Assembly (NCBI GenBank): GCA_034423115.1 | Contig: DAOUJD010000015.1 | Location: 20,517 to 84,516 of the forward strand | Length of the DNA: 64,000 nt | From: Bin87 sp034423115 | GTDB lineage: Bacteria > Chloroflexota > Dehalococcoidia > Lucifugimonadales > UBA3495 | Direction of reading: 5' to 3' | The notes under the pieces: generated by a model | What the model was told of the DNA's origin: nothing | The model's database searches: none | The model's input: the letters and a program-made list of their open reading frames with translations, nothing else | Made by a program: the position numbers and the translations under genes | Shown: in pieces, positions 1 through 8,238 of the stretch | Numbering within the stretch: position 1 is the first letter of the stretch | How the letters are laid out: each line of letters begins with the position of its first letter

Positions 1-1
1 C

Positions 2-1699
2 GCCGATCTGCGTCCCATCAACAACGTGGTGGACGTCACCAACTACGTCATGCTGGAGTTCAACCAGCCGCTGCACGCCTTCGACTTGGATACTGTGACC
101 GATCACCACGTGGTGGTGCGGCGTGCGTCGGATGGCGAAAAGTTCACGACGCTGGACGAGGTGGAGCGCACGCTGAACACAGACAATCTGCTCATCGCCG
201 ACCCCGCGAAAGCCATCGGCATTGGCGGCGTGATGGGCGGAGCCAACAGCGAGATCACGCCCGCCACCAAGAATATGCTCCTCGAGTCGGCGACCTTCCA
301 CAACCTGAACAACCGGCGCACCTCTACCGAACTCGACCTACGCACCGAGGCCAGCCAGCGATTTGAGAAGGGCTTGCGTCCTGAGTTGGCTCCCATCGCC
401 CTGCGCCGCGCAACGCAACTGATCCTCGAGACGGCCGGAGGCGAGGCGGCCGCGGGCATCATTGATGTTTACCCTGCAGGGGACGAGCCCGTGCAAGCCG
501 TCCCATTAACCGTCGATCGTTTGAGGCAGTTGCTGGGCATGGACCTGGATATCGCGCGCGCCGAAGCGGTCCTGGCTAGCTTGGGCATCACGACCCGCCG
601 CACCGGACCCGACAGCCTGGAGGCCGACCCACCCTACTGGCGCAGCGACATTGCCATCGAGGAAGATCTCATCGAAGAGGTTATCCGGATCATCGGGTAC
701 GACGAAGTGCCCACCACCATGCTGTCGTCGCCCATTCCTTACCACCAGGACGACGCAATGATGACGCTCAAGGACAACCTTCGCGACGCCCTGAGCGCCG
801 CCGGCATGCAGGAAACCATCAGCTATCCGTTGGTCAGTCCCGATGACCTGACCAAGCTGGATCGTGCCGCTCGGGAACCGGCAACCTTGCTCCGCGTCGC
901 CAACCCCATGTCCGCTGAGCAGGATGTGTTGAGGCCCACGCTCGCCGCCAGCGTCCTGAACACGCTGGCCTACAACCAGGGACACAACGACGGTGGATTC
1001 CGGCTGTTCGAGTTGGGTCGTGCTTTTGTCCCCCAGGATGCCGGACTGCCCCGGGAGCGGGAACTGGCGGCCGGCGTGATGTCCGGCCCGCGCTACGACG
1101 CGAACTGGCTCAGCTCCTCCGAACCGCTGGACTTCTATGATTTGTCGGGAGCCCTGGATACCGCGTTCGCTCGCATGGGAATCACCGTCGCTTACCAATC
1201 AACCGAGGATGCTCTGTTTCACCCTGGCCGCTGCGCGGAAATCATGGTAGCAGGTGGGGAGGCCGCATCCATCGGTACCATCGGCGAACTGCACCCGGAC
1301 ATCTCCGACGCGTTCGACGCCGGACCCGACCCAGTCATCTACTTCGAGATGCGGCTGGACGATGTGTTGACCGCTACCCGGCACGAAGGAGCGACAGAAA
1401 ACCGGTTCCAGTCGCTGTCCCGCTTCCCAGCGGCCAACCGTGATTTGGCGCTGGTCGTGCCGGACTCTGTCCCCGCCAGCCAGGTGCAACGCCTGATTGA
1501 ACGCGTACGCTTGGTGGAACGCGCTGAGCTTTTTGACGTTTATTCCGGCGAGAATCTGCCCAATGGCGCCCGCTCGCTGGCGTTCCGCATCAGGTTCCGC
1601 GCTGCTGATCGGACATTAACCAATGAGGATGTCAGCCGCGCCGTCAATGGGCTAACGCGGGTGCTGGAACGCGAAGTCGGTGCGACGGTGCGCAGTTAG
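2..1699 (+). CDS. pheT: Phenylalanyl-tRNA synthetase beta subunit, C-terminal part
   Basis: The gene is open at the left window edge; the frame runs from base 2 and about 565 residues remain of a subunit that is usually near 800. The beta subunit pairs with PheS to charge tRNA-Phe; its B3/B4 region edits misactivated tyrosine. Visible parts in order: B3/B4 domain at the start (VTNYVMLEFNQPLHAFD is the family signature), a B5 domain around residues 165-235 of the fragment, the catalytic-like core, and a C-terminal FDX-ACB anticodon-binding domain over roughly the last 95 residues (RFPAANRDLALVVPD). The missing N-terminus, with the tRNA-binding OB fold, lies outside the window. Identification is firm. 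Confidence 0.96.
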   Translation, partial: ADLRPINNVVDVTNYVMLEFNQPLHAFDLDTVTDHHVVVRRASDGEKFTTLDEVERTLNTDNLLIADPAKAIGIGGVMGGANSEITPATKNMLLESATFHNLNNRRTSTELDLRTEASQRFEKGLRPELAPIALRRATQLILETAGGEAAAGIIDVYPAGDEPVQAVPLTVDRLRQLLGMDLDIARAEAVLASLGITTRRTGPDSLEADPPYWRSDIAIEEDLIEEVIRIIGYDEVPTTMLSSPIPYHQDDAMMTLKDNLRDALSAAGMQETISYPLVSPDDLTKLDRAAREPATLLRVANPMSAEQDVLRPTLAASVLNTLAYNQGHNDGGFRLFELGRAFVPQDAGLPRERELAAGVMSGPRYDANWLSSSEPLDFYDLSGALDTAFARMGITVAYQSTEDALFHPGRCAEIMVAGGEAASIGTIGELHPDISDAFDAGPDPVIYFEMRLDDVLTATRHEGATENRFQSLSRFPAANRDLALVVPDSVPASQVQRLIERVRLVERAELFDVYSGENLPNGARSLAFRIRFRAADRTLTNEDVSRAVNGLTRVLEREVGATVRS

Positions 1700-1821
1700 G
1701 CGACGAATTCCGCCGGGGCCTGTGATAGACTGTTATCTCCCCGTTTTTCTGGGAGGAAATTCCCGCACGGTTGGGCGTCGCCCTTGGCCGTCTGCGGATT
1801 ACTAATGGGGGACGCATCACG

Positions 1822-3225
1822 ATGACTACGCACCGAGAATCTCGCCACCTCCACGCTCACGATGCCCACGGTGATGGAGATCACGAAAGCATCCATGACC
1901 ACGGAACCCATCACGGTAATGGACATGATGGTGGACGCCACCATGCCTCCCACGGCCACGAGGATATGCTGGAAGTCGAGGACGCCTACTCGCGTATCAT
2001 CGCCCACTTCGCTCCTCTGGATACGATCGAACTCCCGGTCCTCGAATGCTTGGGCCTCACCCTCGCCGAAGACATCAGCTCTCCTCTGGATTTGCCGCCG
2101 TTGGCTAATTCGGCCATGGACGGTTACGCAGTGCTCCACGCCGATATTTCCGGAGCCGCCGAAAACCCGCCCACGCTGTCGGTGATCTCTGCGGTCGCCG
2201 CCGGACAGGTTTCGACGGACACCGTTAGCAACGGCAAAACCATCCGTATCATGACCGGAGCGCCCGTACCCAATGGCGCGGACACGGTGGTTCCATTCGA
2301 GGAGACCGACGAACTGGAAAGGCGCGGACGTGGTGCATCGCTGGACGAAATCGCCATCTATAAGGCATTGCCCTTGGGCAGCAACGTTCGGCCTGCCGGA
2401 GAGGATGTTTCCCAGGGCGAACTGGTCCTGCCTAAGGGCACCATAGTGCGGCCCGCCGAGGCCGGCGTGATGGCCTCGTTGGGGCTGACCACCGCCCGTG
2501 TCATCCGTCGCCCGATCGTGGCGGTGCTGTCCACTGGCGATGAGCTCACCGCGGCCGGCGAACCCCTGGCGCCCGGACATATCTACGACAGTAACAGCAG
2601 CAGTGTCGCGGCTGCCGTAATCGCCGCCGGCGGGACGCCTCGTATCATCGGCATCGCGCGCGATACCCTCCAAGACCTCCACCACTGCATCGACGAAGCC
2701 TCCGACGCCGACCTGCTGGTCACCTCCGCCGGCGTGTCCAAAGGCGACTACGACATGGTCAAGGACGTGCTTGAGCAGCGCGGCGAGATGAACTTCTGGT
2801 CCGTGCGGATGCGACCGGCCAAGCCCCTTGCCTTCGGACTGCTGCGCACCGCCGGTGGGCGCCCGCTCCCGCTCCTTGGGCTGCCGGGCAACCCGGTCAG
2901 CGCATTGCTGGCGTTCGAAATGTTCGGCCGACCCGCCATCAGGCGCATGTTGGGTAGAGACCGTTTGGCCCGCCCGGTAGTGGAAGGTGTGCTCACCGGA
3001 CCCATATTCAACAGCGACGGTCGGCGAGTGTACGCCAGGGTGGAGGTTGAGCGCCGCGACGGAACCTGGTTTGCCACGCCGACCGGCCCTCAGGGCTCCA
3101 ATATCCTTACGTCCTTGTCGCGCGCCAACGGCCTGGCTATTTGTCCCGCCGACTTGCCCAGGAAAGAAGCCGGACAGGCGGTCAAAATCTTGATGCTGGA
3201 CTGGAACGAAGAGGTTGCCCAATGA
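1822..3225 (+). CDS. moeA: Molybdopterin molybdenumtransferase MoeA with His-rich N-terminus
   Basis: MoeA inserts molybdate into adenylylated molybdopterin to finish molybdenum cofactor. Family features are clear: SAMDGYA near residue 95, TGAPVPNGADTVV, VLSTGDEL, SAGVSKGDYD and GLPGNPVSA. The ATG at 1822 is preferred because GGGGGA lies just upstream. A TTG at 1771 would add 17 residues behind GGGAGGAAA, which is about 11 bases from it. The first 40 residues are unusually rich in His (many HxH and HGxH units), which is not part of the normal fold and could bind metal; that role is inference. The stop overlaps the next start in ATGA, so the two genes are probably translationally coupled. No other cofactor genes are nearby. 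Confidence 0.93.
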   Translation: MTTHRESRHLHAHDAHGDGDHESIHDHGTHHGNGHDGGRHHASHGHEDMLEVEDAYSRIIAHFAPLDTIELPVLECLGLTLAEDISSPLDLPPLANSAMDGYAVLHADISGAAENPPTLSVISAVAAGQVSTDTVSNGKTIRIMTGAPVPNGADTVVPFEETDELERRGRGASLDEIAIYKALPLGSNVRPAGEDVSQGELVLPKGTIVRPAEAGVMASLGLTTARVIRRPIVAVLSTGDELTAAGEPLAPGHIYDSNSSSVAAAVIAAGGTPRIIGIARDTLQDLHHCIDEASDADLLVTSAGVSKGDYDMVKDVLEQRGEMNFWSVRMRPAKPLAFGLLRTAGGRPLPLLGLPGNPVSALLAFEMFGRPAIRRMLGRDRLARPVVEGVLTGPIFNSDGRRVYARVEVERRDGTWFATPTGPQGSNILTSLSRANGLAICPADLPRKEAGQAVKILMLDWNEEVAQ

Positions 3226-3821
3226 CGACAGTTGCCGCGAACGCCCGCTTGGAGGGCATCGAGTACCGTTTCAATCTCGAACGCCTTGCCGAATTGAACC
3301 GCTCTCCGATCCCGTTGCTGTTGGCGCGGTTGAGCCGGCCATGTCCATCCTACGGCAAGGCGGCGTCCGAAATCGGCGACCCCAACACTCTGATCGCGGA
3401 AATTCGGGTGAATTGTGTCGATGACCCCGACTTCATCCGACAGTCAATGCCCCTCCAGGAAATCGTGTTCCGCACCCTGCTCTTGGCCGAAGATCAGACG
3501 ATGACCTTGGGCGAAATCCACCGGGAACTCACCGAGCGTTGGTCATCGCCGATCCGACCCATTTCCGTCACCATCGCTGGATTGGCGCGCATCCTGGACA
3601 GCGACGTTTTCTACGGATTCGACCCTATTGCCCTTCCCGAGCCTGAAATTATCGAACCAGACCTCCCGATGCTCAGAGCCGGTGAGGACGGCGAAGATAG
3701 ACTGCTCCGCGAAATACTCTCGGCCATCGACGATGATGCCGAAGAGTACGATGAAGAAGAACTGTTCGACGATGATGACGACGATCCTTACGAAGAAGGC
3801 GAGGACGACGAAGACGACTGA
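3222..3821 (+). CDS. Unknown protein with strongly acidic C-terminal tail
   Basis: The start ATG overlaps the moeA stop by four bases. The 199-residue product has no family I recognise. The first 150 residues look like a soluble mixed helical fold (LQEIVFRTLLLAEDQTMTLGEI resembles a winged-helix-type segment, weakly). The last 40 residues are almost all Asp and Glu. The shape recalls the delta subunit of RNA polymerase of Gram-positive bacteria, with a small folded domain plus acidic tail, but I see no sequence evidence strong enough to claim it. Translational coupling to moeA may be only an operon accident. Confidence 0.75.
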   Translation: MTTVAANARLEGIEYRFNLERLAELNRSPIPLLLARLSRPCPSYGKAASEIGDPNTLIAEIRVNCVDDPDFIRQSMPLQEIVFRTLLLAEDQTMTLGEIHRELTERWSSPIRPISVTIAGLARILDSDVFYGFDPIALPEPEIIEPDLPMLRAGEDGEDRLLREILSAIDDDAEEYDEEELFDDDDDDPYEEGEDDEDD

Positions 3822-3886
3822 TCGGCCCGCCATTCGAGCGGTTAAAGGATTCAAATAACAACTATCGCGTGCCAAGTGGGGAATCG

Positions 3887-3915
3887 TTGACTGCGCGTTG
3901 ACCCGTCGGTAAAAT
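3887..3915 (+). promoter_or_regulatory. Sigma-70-type promoter of the infC operon
   Basis: TTGACT, 17 bases, then TAAAAT. Transcription would start near 3922 and leave a leader of about 70 bases before infC. This is among the best promoter matches in the window and fits the start of a ribosomal-protein operon. Confidence 0.7.
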
Positions 3916-3991
3916 AAAGCCACAAATTTGACGTAGCATCTCGGCACCATCCGATTTGCATCAACCGACGCACCACAATGGAGGTGGCACC

Positions 3992-4555
3992 ATAGCCAGG
4001 CAATACAGGGTCAACGAACAAATACGCGTCCCGCAAGTAAGGGTAATCGGAGAAGACGGCGAGCAGCTTGGTGTGATGACAGTGTCTGACGCGCTCTCCC
4101 GAGCGCGTATGAACGACCTTGACTTGGTGGAGGTGGCCCCCAACGCGGACCCCCCCGTTGCCCGCCTCCTGGATTACGGCAAGCTCCGGTACCTCTCTTC
4201 CAAGAAGGAACGCGAGACCCGCAAATCACAAAAAAGCAACGAACTCAAAGAAGTCCGTTTCCGTCCGAACATCGGCACCCACGACTTCGACGCAAAAATG
4301 CGTAAGGTCCGGCAGTTCATCGGCAACGGCGACAAGGTAAAGCTGACGGTGCGATTTAGGGGACGCGAAGCCGTGCATCAACAGAACGGCCTCTCTCTCC
4401 TCAAGAAAGTCGCGGAGGAAATGAAGGACGACATCCGGCTCGAGCAGCAACCCTCGATGGAAGGCCGCGCCATGTCGATGGTTCTCATCCCCAGCCCCAC
4501 CGCCGCCGCCCGTCAGGAACGCAGCGAATCCAAGGAACCAGCCACCGCTGAATAG
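3992..4555 (+). CDS. infC: Translation initiation factor IF-3 with ATA start codon
   Basis: IF-3 binds the 30S subunit, prevents premature 50S joining and checks the start codon. The product (187 residues) has the N-terminal domain (YRVNEQIRVPQVRVIGEDG), a basic linker (SKKERETRKSQKS) and the C-terminal domain (VKLTVRFRGREA). No ATG, GTG or TTG fits the expected N-terminus. GGAGGT at 3980-3985 lies six bases before ATA at 3992, exactly where the protein should begin. Rare start codons are normal for infC because IF-3 rejects them and so limits its own synthesis. The gene leads infC-rpmI-rplT, with seven bases to rpmI. Confidence 0.95.
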   Translation: MARQYRVNEQIRVPQVRVIGEDGEQLGVMTVSDALSRARMNDLDLVEVAPNADPPVARLLDYGKLRYLSSKKERETRKSQKSNELKEVRFRPNIGTHDFDAKMRKVRQFIGNGDKVKLTVRFRGREAVHQQNGLSLLKKVAEEMKDDIRLEQQPSMEGRAMSMVLIPSPTAAARQERSESKEPATAE

Positions 4556-4561
4556 GAAGAT

Positions 4562-4762
4562 ATGCCCAAACTGAAAACCCACAAGGGCGCCAAGGCGCGC
4601 ATACACGTCACCGGTTCCGGCAAACTCATGCGCCGCAAGCGCATGAGTAGCCATCTGCGGCGCAAGAAGCCCAAGAAGGTGACGCGGAAGTTCGCCCAGA
4701 AAATGGGCTACGACAAGGCCGACGTGAAGCGCCTCAGTCGTCTGATACCTTACGACGTCTAA
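4562..4762 (+). CDS. rpmI: 50S ribosomal protein L35
   Basis: A 66-residue, very basic protein of normal L35 length with the family pattern KLKTHKGAKARIHVTGSGK at the start and a Lys/Arg-rich centre. It is part of the large ribosomal subunit. It lies between infC and rplT, an order conserved across bacteria, and a purine stretch (AATAGGAAGAT) precedes the ATG. Confidence 0.97.
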   Translation: MPKLKTHKGAKARIHVTGSGKLMRRKRMSSHLRRKKPKKVTRKFAQKMGYDKADVKRLSRLIPYDV

Positions 4763-4782
4763 ATCCGGGAGAACACCACACC

Positions 4783-5142
4783 GTGCCAAGAGTCAAGAGA
4801 GGCGTCACCAAGCACGCCCGACACAAGAAAGTTCTGAAGGCGGCCAAAGGGTACCGCGCATCGTCCAGCCGCAACTACAAGTGGGCCAAAGAAGCGGTGA
4901 TGCACGCTTGGAGCCATGCCTACCGCCACCGCCGCCAACGCAAGGGCGACTTCCGCCGCCTGTGGATCATCCGCATCGGCGCGGCCTGCCGAATGCACGG
5001 CACCACCTACAGCCAGTTCATGCACGGGCTCAAGGTCGCCGGCATCGAGATCGATCGCAAGATGCTCGCCGACATGGCGGTGCAAGACCCCGACGCTTTT
5101 GAGCGTCTGGTAGAGGTGGCCGGCGCGGCAACAGCCGCCTGA
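4783..5142 (+). CDS. rplT: 50S ribosomal protein L20
   Basis: The 119-residue protein starts at GTG (PRVKRGVTKHARHKK follows), the usual L20 N-terminus, behind CGGGAGAA. L20 is needed for early assembly of the 50S subunit and in several bacteria represses its own operon by binding the leader or the intergenic region. I did not find a clear L20-binding pseudoknot here. A strong terminator follows the gene. Confidence 0.97.
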   Translation: MPRVKRGVTKHARHKKVLKAAKGYRASSSRNYKWAKEAVMHAWSHAYRHRRQRKGDFRRLWIIRIGAACRMHGTTYSQFMHGLKVAGIEIDRKMLADMAVQDPDAFERLVEVAGAATAA

Positions 5143-5170
5143 CCAGCTAAAGCCAGAGCCAATTTGGACG

Positions 5171-5200
5171 CAGGGGCGAATGGTCGTTCGCCCCTGTTTC
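5171..5200 (+). terminator. Terminator after rplT
   Basis: A ten-base perfect stem (CAGGGGCGAA / TTCGCCCCTG) with a six-base loop, followed by TTTCT. It closes the infC operon and may also act for the convergent gene, which ends at 5200. Confidence 0.85.
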
Positions 5201-5919
5201 TATTGTGCGACCAATTCCCAGGTAATCAGGGATCCGTCAGCTTCACTGCACCGATAGAGAACCAGGTCTCGCCGTAAGTGATTCCGGCCACCGGCGGGCT
5301 CACCCGCGCCGCCGGCCACACCCAAGCACAACGCAGACCCATCGGCCGTCAGCAACTCCACCCGCCCGTCTCCGTCCAATCGGAAATTCTGATCGGCCGC
5401 GTCGGCATCACAGGTAACCACTTCCACCGCTGAGCCCGCAGTCGCCGCCGATGCCGACAAACATCGGTCGTGCCGTTCTAACCGTATGCCGTCATCGCCG
5501 CGCTGGGAAAACAGTTGGTCATCCGACCCTGGCTTGCAGGTATGGGCCTGCAAAGGCGCGTCCAATCGAAGATTGGCGCCGAAACCAGCCACGTCAACAC
5601 AATAGCCCAACGGATCGTCCAGAAAATCCTCCAGCCTCAACAAGCCTGGTGCGGATGACGCCCGAGACTCCGCCTGCCGTGGCGTCGCTGGCGGCGGGGG
5701 CAATGTGGGTGTGAATGGGACTGGAGCAGAGGTGGGTCGAAGTGTCGTCAGCGTCGGTGTGGGTATCGGCGTTTCGGTGGGAACGGCCGTCGCTGCGCTC
5801 GTGTCCCGGGTTGGTGGCTCAGTCGCGATGATCTCGCTGGCATCTGGCACATCTTCAGTGCATGCAAACAGCCACGCCGCCGCCAGAGCCACCCAAACCG
5901 CCAGGATCCAAACCCTCAT
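5200..5919 (-). CDS. Lipoprotein with ricin-type beta-trefoil domain
   Basis: The first 20 residues form a lipoprotein signal with lipobox-like LFAC. A stalk rich in Pro, Thr and Ala follows to about residue 90. Residues 95-239 look like a ricin B-type beta-trefoil: repeated units with conserved Cys and Q-x-F/W positions (CVDVAG, QLFSQRGDDGIR, DQNFRLDGDGR, CLGVAG). Such domains usually bind sugars. The protein is probably anchored on the outer face of the membrane and holds the lectin away from it. The start overlaps the stop of the upstream M20 gene (ATGA), so the two are co-transcribed. The ligand cannot be told from sequence. Confidence 0.8.
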   Translation of the reverse strand: MRVWILAVWVALAAAWLFACTEDVPDASEIIATEPPTRDTSAATAVPTETPIPTPTLTTLRPTSAPVPFTPTLPPPPATPRQAESRASSAPGLLRLEDFLDDPLGYCVDVAGFGANLRLDAPLQAHTCKPGSDDQLFSQRGDDGIRLERHDRCLSASAATAGSAVEVVTCDADAADQNFRLDGDGRVELLTADGSALCLGVAGGAGEPAGGRNHLRRDLVLYRCSEADGSLITWELVAQ

Positions 5920-7247
5920 TCGTGAAAACGTTGTAGCAGGCGAAAGAGCGCCTCGGCTCCGAATTCCAACGCCGACACCGGCACCCGCTCGTTGGCCGCA
6001 TGGATCGTTTTGAGGAAGTCGAAATCCGCCGGCAGGTTCATCGGCATCCAGCCGTAGGTCTGTATCCCCAGTTGCGCGAAATGCCGCCCATCGGTGCCGG
6101 CCGGCATCAGCATGGGCACCGACACGCCCTCCGCATCCTGCTCAGCAATAATGCCGGACAAGGTATCAAACAGGCCCATGTTGAGATTCCACGGCCTGGA
6201 CTGAAAATTGACCGCACGAAACTCAATAGTCGGGCCGGCAATGTGTTGTAGTTCGCCCAGCAGGCCTTCGGAGTCGTAGCCGGGCAGCATCCGGCAGTCC
6301 AGGTTGACGGTTACCTCGCTGGGAATGACGTTGGCCTTCTCGCCGCCGTTGATGATGGTGGCGTTGGCCGTGTGCCGGAAGAGCGGCTCCATGTCTTTGC
6401 CCACAGGTCCCATGCGCCGCAGCATGCTCCCGGTGAATGCGGGGTTCAGCAGGAGCTTCAAAAAGGCGCTGTCCGGAAGCGGCAATCTGCCGATCATCGC
6501 TTCGATCATCATCCGAGTCACCGGATGGATGTGAAAGGGGAGCGAGGTGCGGTCGAGTTTGACCAGGAACTCCGCCATGCGAGTCGGGGCGGTGTCGTGA
6601 TGCACCAACGAGCCATGACCACCCGGACCGCGAGCGATGGCCTCCACACGGCACCCCTGCTTTTCCGCCACCTGCACCATGTAGAACTTGCGGCCCCGGT
6701 AGCTCTTGCTGAACCCACCGAATTCCCCGACCGCGTACCGGACGCCCTCGAATAGCTCGGGATGGGCGTCCGTGAGCCACGCTGCTCCGGTGTGTCCGCC
6801 GGCCTCCTCGTCCGACACCAGCGCCAGGATTACGTCGCCGGGCAGGTCGATATCCTCCGTGTGTGCCCGCATGAAGGCGTCCATCATCATGGCGACGCCG
6901 CCCTTCATGTCCAGCGCGCCGCGTCCCCAAACGTACCCGTCCTGCAATCTGCCTTCGAACGGAGGCACGTCCCACGGTTGCCCTGCCGTGGGCACCACGT
7001 CGATGTGTCCGTAGAGCAGTAGCGGGGGAGCGTTGCCTGCGCCCCGCAGCCGGCTGATCACGTTGACCCGGTCCGGATCGTCCCCCATCAGTTCCGCATG
7101 GATGCCGGCGGCTTTCAGGACATCGCGGCAATAAACGGCGCACTCGCGCTCGTTGCCGGGAGGATTGGTGGTGTCGAAGCCGATCAGCGCCTGCAGCAAC
7201 TCCGCAACGTGGGGCCGTTCGCCGGCCGTTGACCGAGAGGCGGTCAT
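5916..7247 (-). CDS. M20 family metallohydrolase (ArgE/DapE/aminoacylase type)
   Basis: M20 enzymes use two zinc ions to cleave acyl groups or peptides from amino acids. The key sites are visible: GHIDVVP (metal His, Asp), WGRGALDMKGG (bridging Asp), SDEEAGG (catalytic Glu pair) and the dimerisation insert around residues 200-310. Length (443) is normal. Substrate cannot be assigned: ArgE, DapE, carboxypeptidase G2 and acetylornithine deacetylase-like proteins all look alike. It is the middle gene of a minus-strand set running PAC2, M20, lipoprotein. Confidence 0.9.
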   Translation of the reverse strand: MTASRSTAGERPHVAELLQALIGFDTTNPPGNERECAVYCRDVLKAAGIHAELMGDDPDRVNVISRLRGAGNAPPLLLYGHIDVVPTAGQPWDVPPFEGRLQDGYVWGRGALDMKGGVAMMMDAFMRAHTEDIDLPGDVILALVSDEEAGGHTGAAWLTDAHPELFEGVRYAVGEFGGFSKSYRGRKFYMVQVAEKQGCRVEAIARGPGGHGSLVHHDTAPTRMAEFLVKLDRTSLPFHIHPVTRMMIEAMIGRLPLPDSAFLKLLLNPAFTGSMLRRMGPVGKDMEPLFRHTANATIINGGEKANVIPSEVTVNLDCRMLPGYDSEGLLGELQHIAGPTIEFRAVNFQSRPWNLNMGLFDTLSGIIAEQDAEGVSVPMLMPAGTDGRHFAQLGIQTYGWMPMNLPADFDFLKTIHAANERVPVSALEFGAEALFRLLQRFHE

Positions 7248-7259
7248 CGCATCGGGCGG

Positions 7260-8186
7260 CTAAACTCGGGAAGACCCTGGCTCGGTATCGTCCCTGGCAT
7301 CGTCGCCATCCGTCGCGTCCAAGTCTAGTCCTTGGAGAAACTCCTCGATGCTCGACGGTAACGGAGTCGTCGGCTCATCGTGATTTGCCTCGCCACCGTA
7401 CTCGCTGTCGTACATCTCTTCGATGCGGCGCAGCGTATCCCCGCTGGGGATCTGGCCGTCGTTGGACGTCAATTCGTCGTACTGCTTCTGACCGCGGTCG
7501 GTCTGCGCGATGTAATCCGGGAAATCATACAACCGACACAACACGTCCATCATGCGCGCGGCGCCCTGGTAGTCATCGTCCAGGTTCAGATACTGCGGCA
7601 GGTGCACCACGAACGCCCGCGTCTCGAGCCCCATCTTGGTGGCGGTTTCCGTGATGGTGTAGGTGATCGTGGTCGGGCCCTCGTAGTTGCTGGGCCGGGC
7701 ATTCGCGATGTTGTAGTCCCGCTCCACGTTTTCCCCGGAACCCAGTCCCGACACCACCAGCGGCCTGGTGTGGGGAACCATGTCATACATGCCGCCGATC
7801 AGCGCGTATTGTTTCACGCCGAAATATCGGATGATCTCCAGCAGGGCGTCCGAGTAGTCCTCTCCGTATAGGTGCGGTTCCAACAGGTGAGCCGTCAGCA
7901 GGTGCGGCCCCTCCTCCGGGTTCGAGTACCGGATGATGGTGTTGGGTATCGTAACCTCTCGGTTTCCGCTCACCAAGTAGGATCGGGGCCGATAGCGCGT
8001 GAAATCGTAATAACGCCCCGGGCGGTGCAGTCGTCCCAGCTCCTTGCTCCGCAGGTGCCGTTCGATGCGGCCCAACGAGAGGCTGCCAACGTTCCCGACA
8101 TCTATCCAAGGACGCAGCACCACCAGCATGTGCGGGTCGCGCAACTCGGGGACGGGTTCTGCTATGTCGAATTCGCCGATACGCAT
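7260..8186 (-). CDS. PAC2 family protein
   Basis: The 308-residue product matches the PAC2 (proteasome assembly chaperone 2-like) family: N-terminal LVVLRPWIDVGNVG, a central YALIGGMYDMVPHTRP and a later YLNLDDDYQGAARMM segment. Bacterial members are widespread in actinobacteria and Chloroflexota, but their function is not settled; a role as an ATP-grasp-like or proteasome-linked chaperone has been suggested for relatives. The ATG at 8186 is chosen over the upstream ATG at 8213 because a promoter-like pair lies so close that transcription would begin only about six bases before 8186. Confidence 0.8.
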   Translation of the reverse strand: MRIGEFDIAEPVPELRDPHMLVVLRPWIDVGNVGSLSLGRIERHLRSKELGRLHRPGRYYDFTRYRPRSYLVSGNREVTIPNTIIRYSNPEEGPHLLTAHLLEPHLYGEDYSDALLEIIRYFGVKQYALIGGMYDMVPHTRPLVVSGLGSGENVERDYNIANARPSNYEGPTTITYTITETATKMGLETRAFVVHLPQYLNLDDDYQGAARMMDVLCRLYDFPDYIAQTDRGQKQYDELTSNDGQIPSGDTLRRIEEMYDSEYGGEANHDEPTTPLPSSIEEFLQGLDLDATDGDDARDDTEPGSSRV

Positions 8187-8198
8187 AAGTGTCAGGCA

Positions 8199-8226
8199 AG
8201 GTAACATCGGCAATATTCGGAGTCAA
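8199..8226 (-). promoter_or_regulatory. Candidate promoter giving a nearly leaderless PAC2 mRNA
   Basis: On the minus strand TTGACT, 16 bases, TTACCT. The expected start site is near 8192, about six bases before the ATG at 8186, and no ribosome-binding site is visible. The mobile element at 8239 begins only a dozen bases upstream of the -35 box. Confidence 0.4.
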
Positions 8227-8238
8227 GAACACCCTGAT

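Noticed and set aside
506..1198. Long minus-strand ORF opposite pheT
   Set aside because: It is a codon-position shadow of the pheT frame, with no family-like sequence and no ribosome-binding site.
1700..1821. Possible molybdenum-cofactor riboswitch before moeA
   Set aside because: The leader is only about 120 bases and I could not find the expected helices. A covariance-model search would decide.
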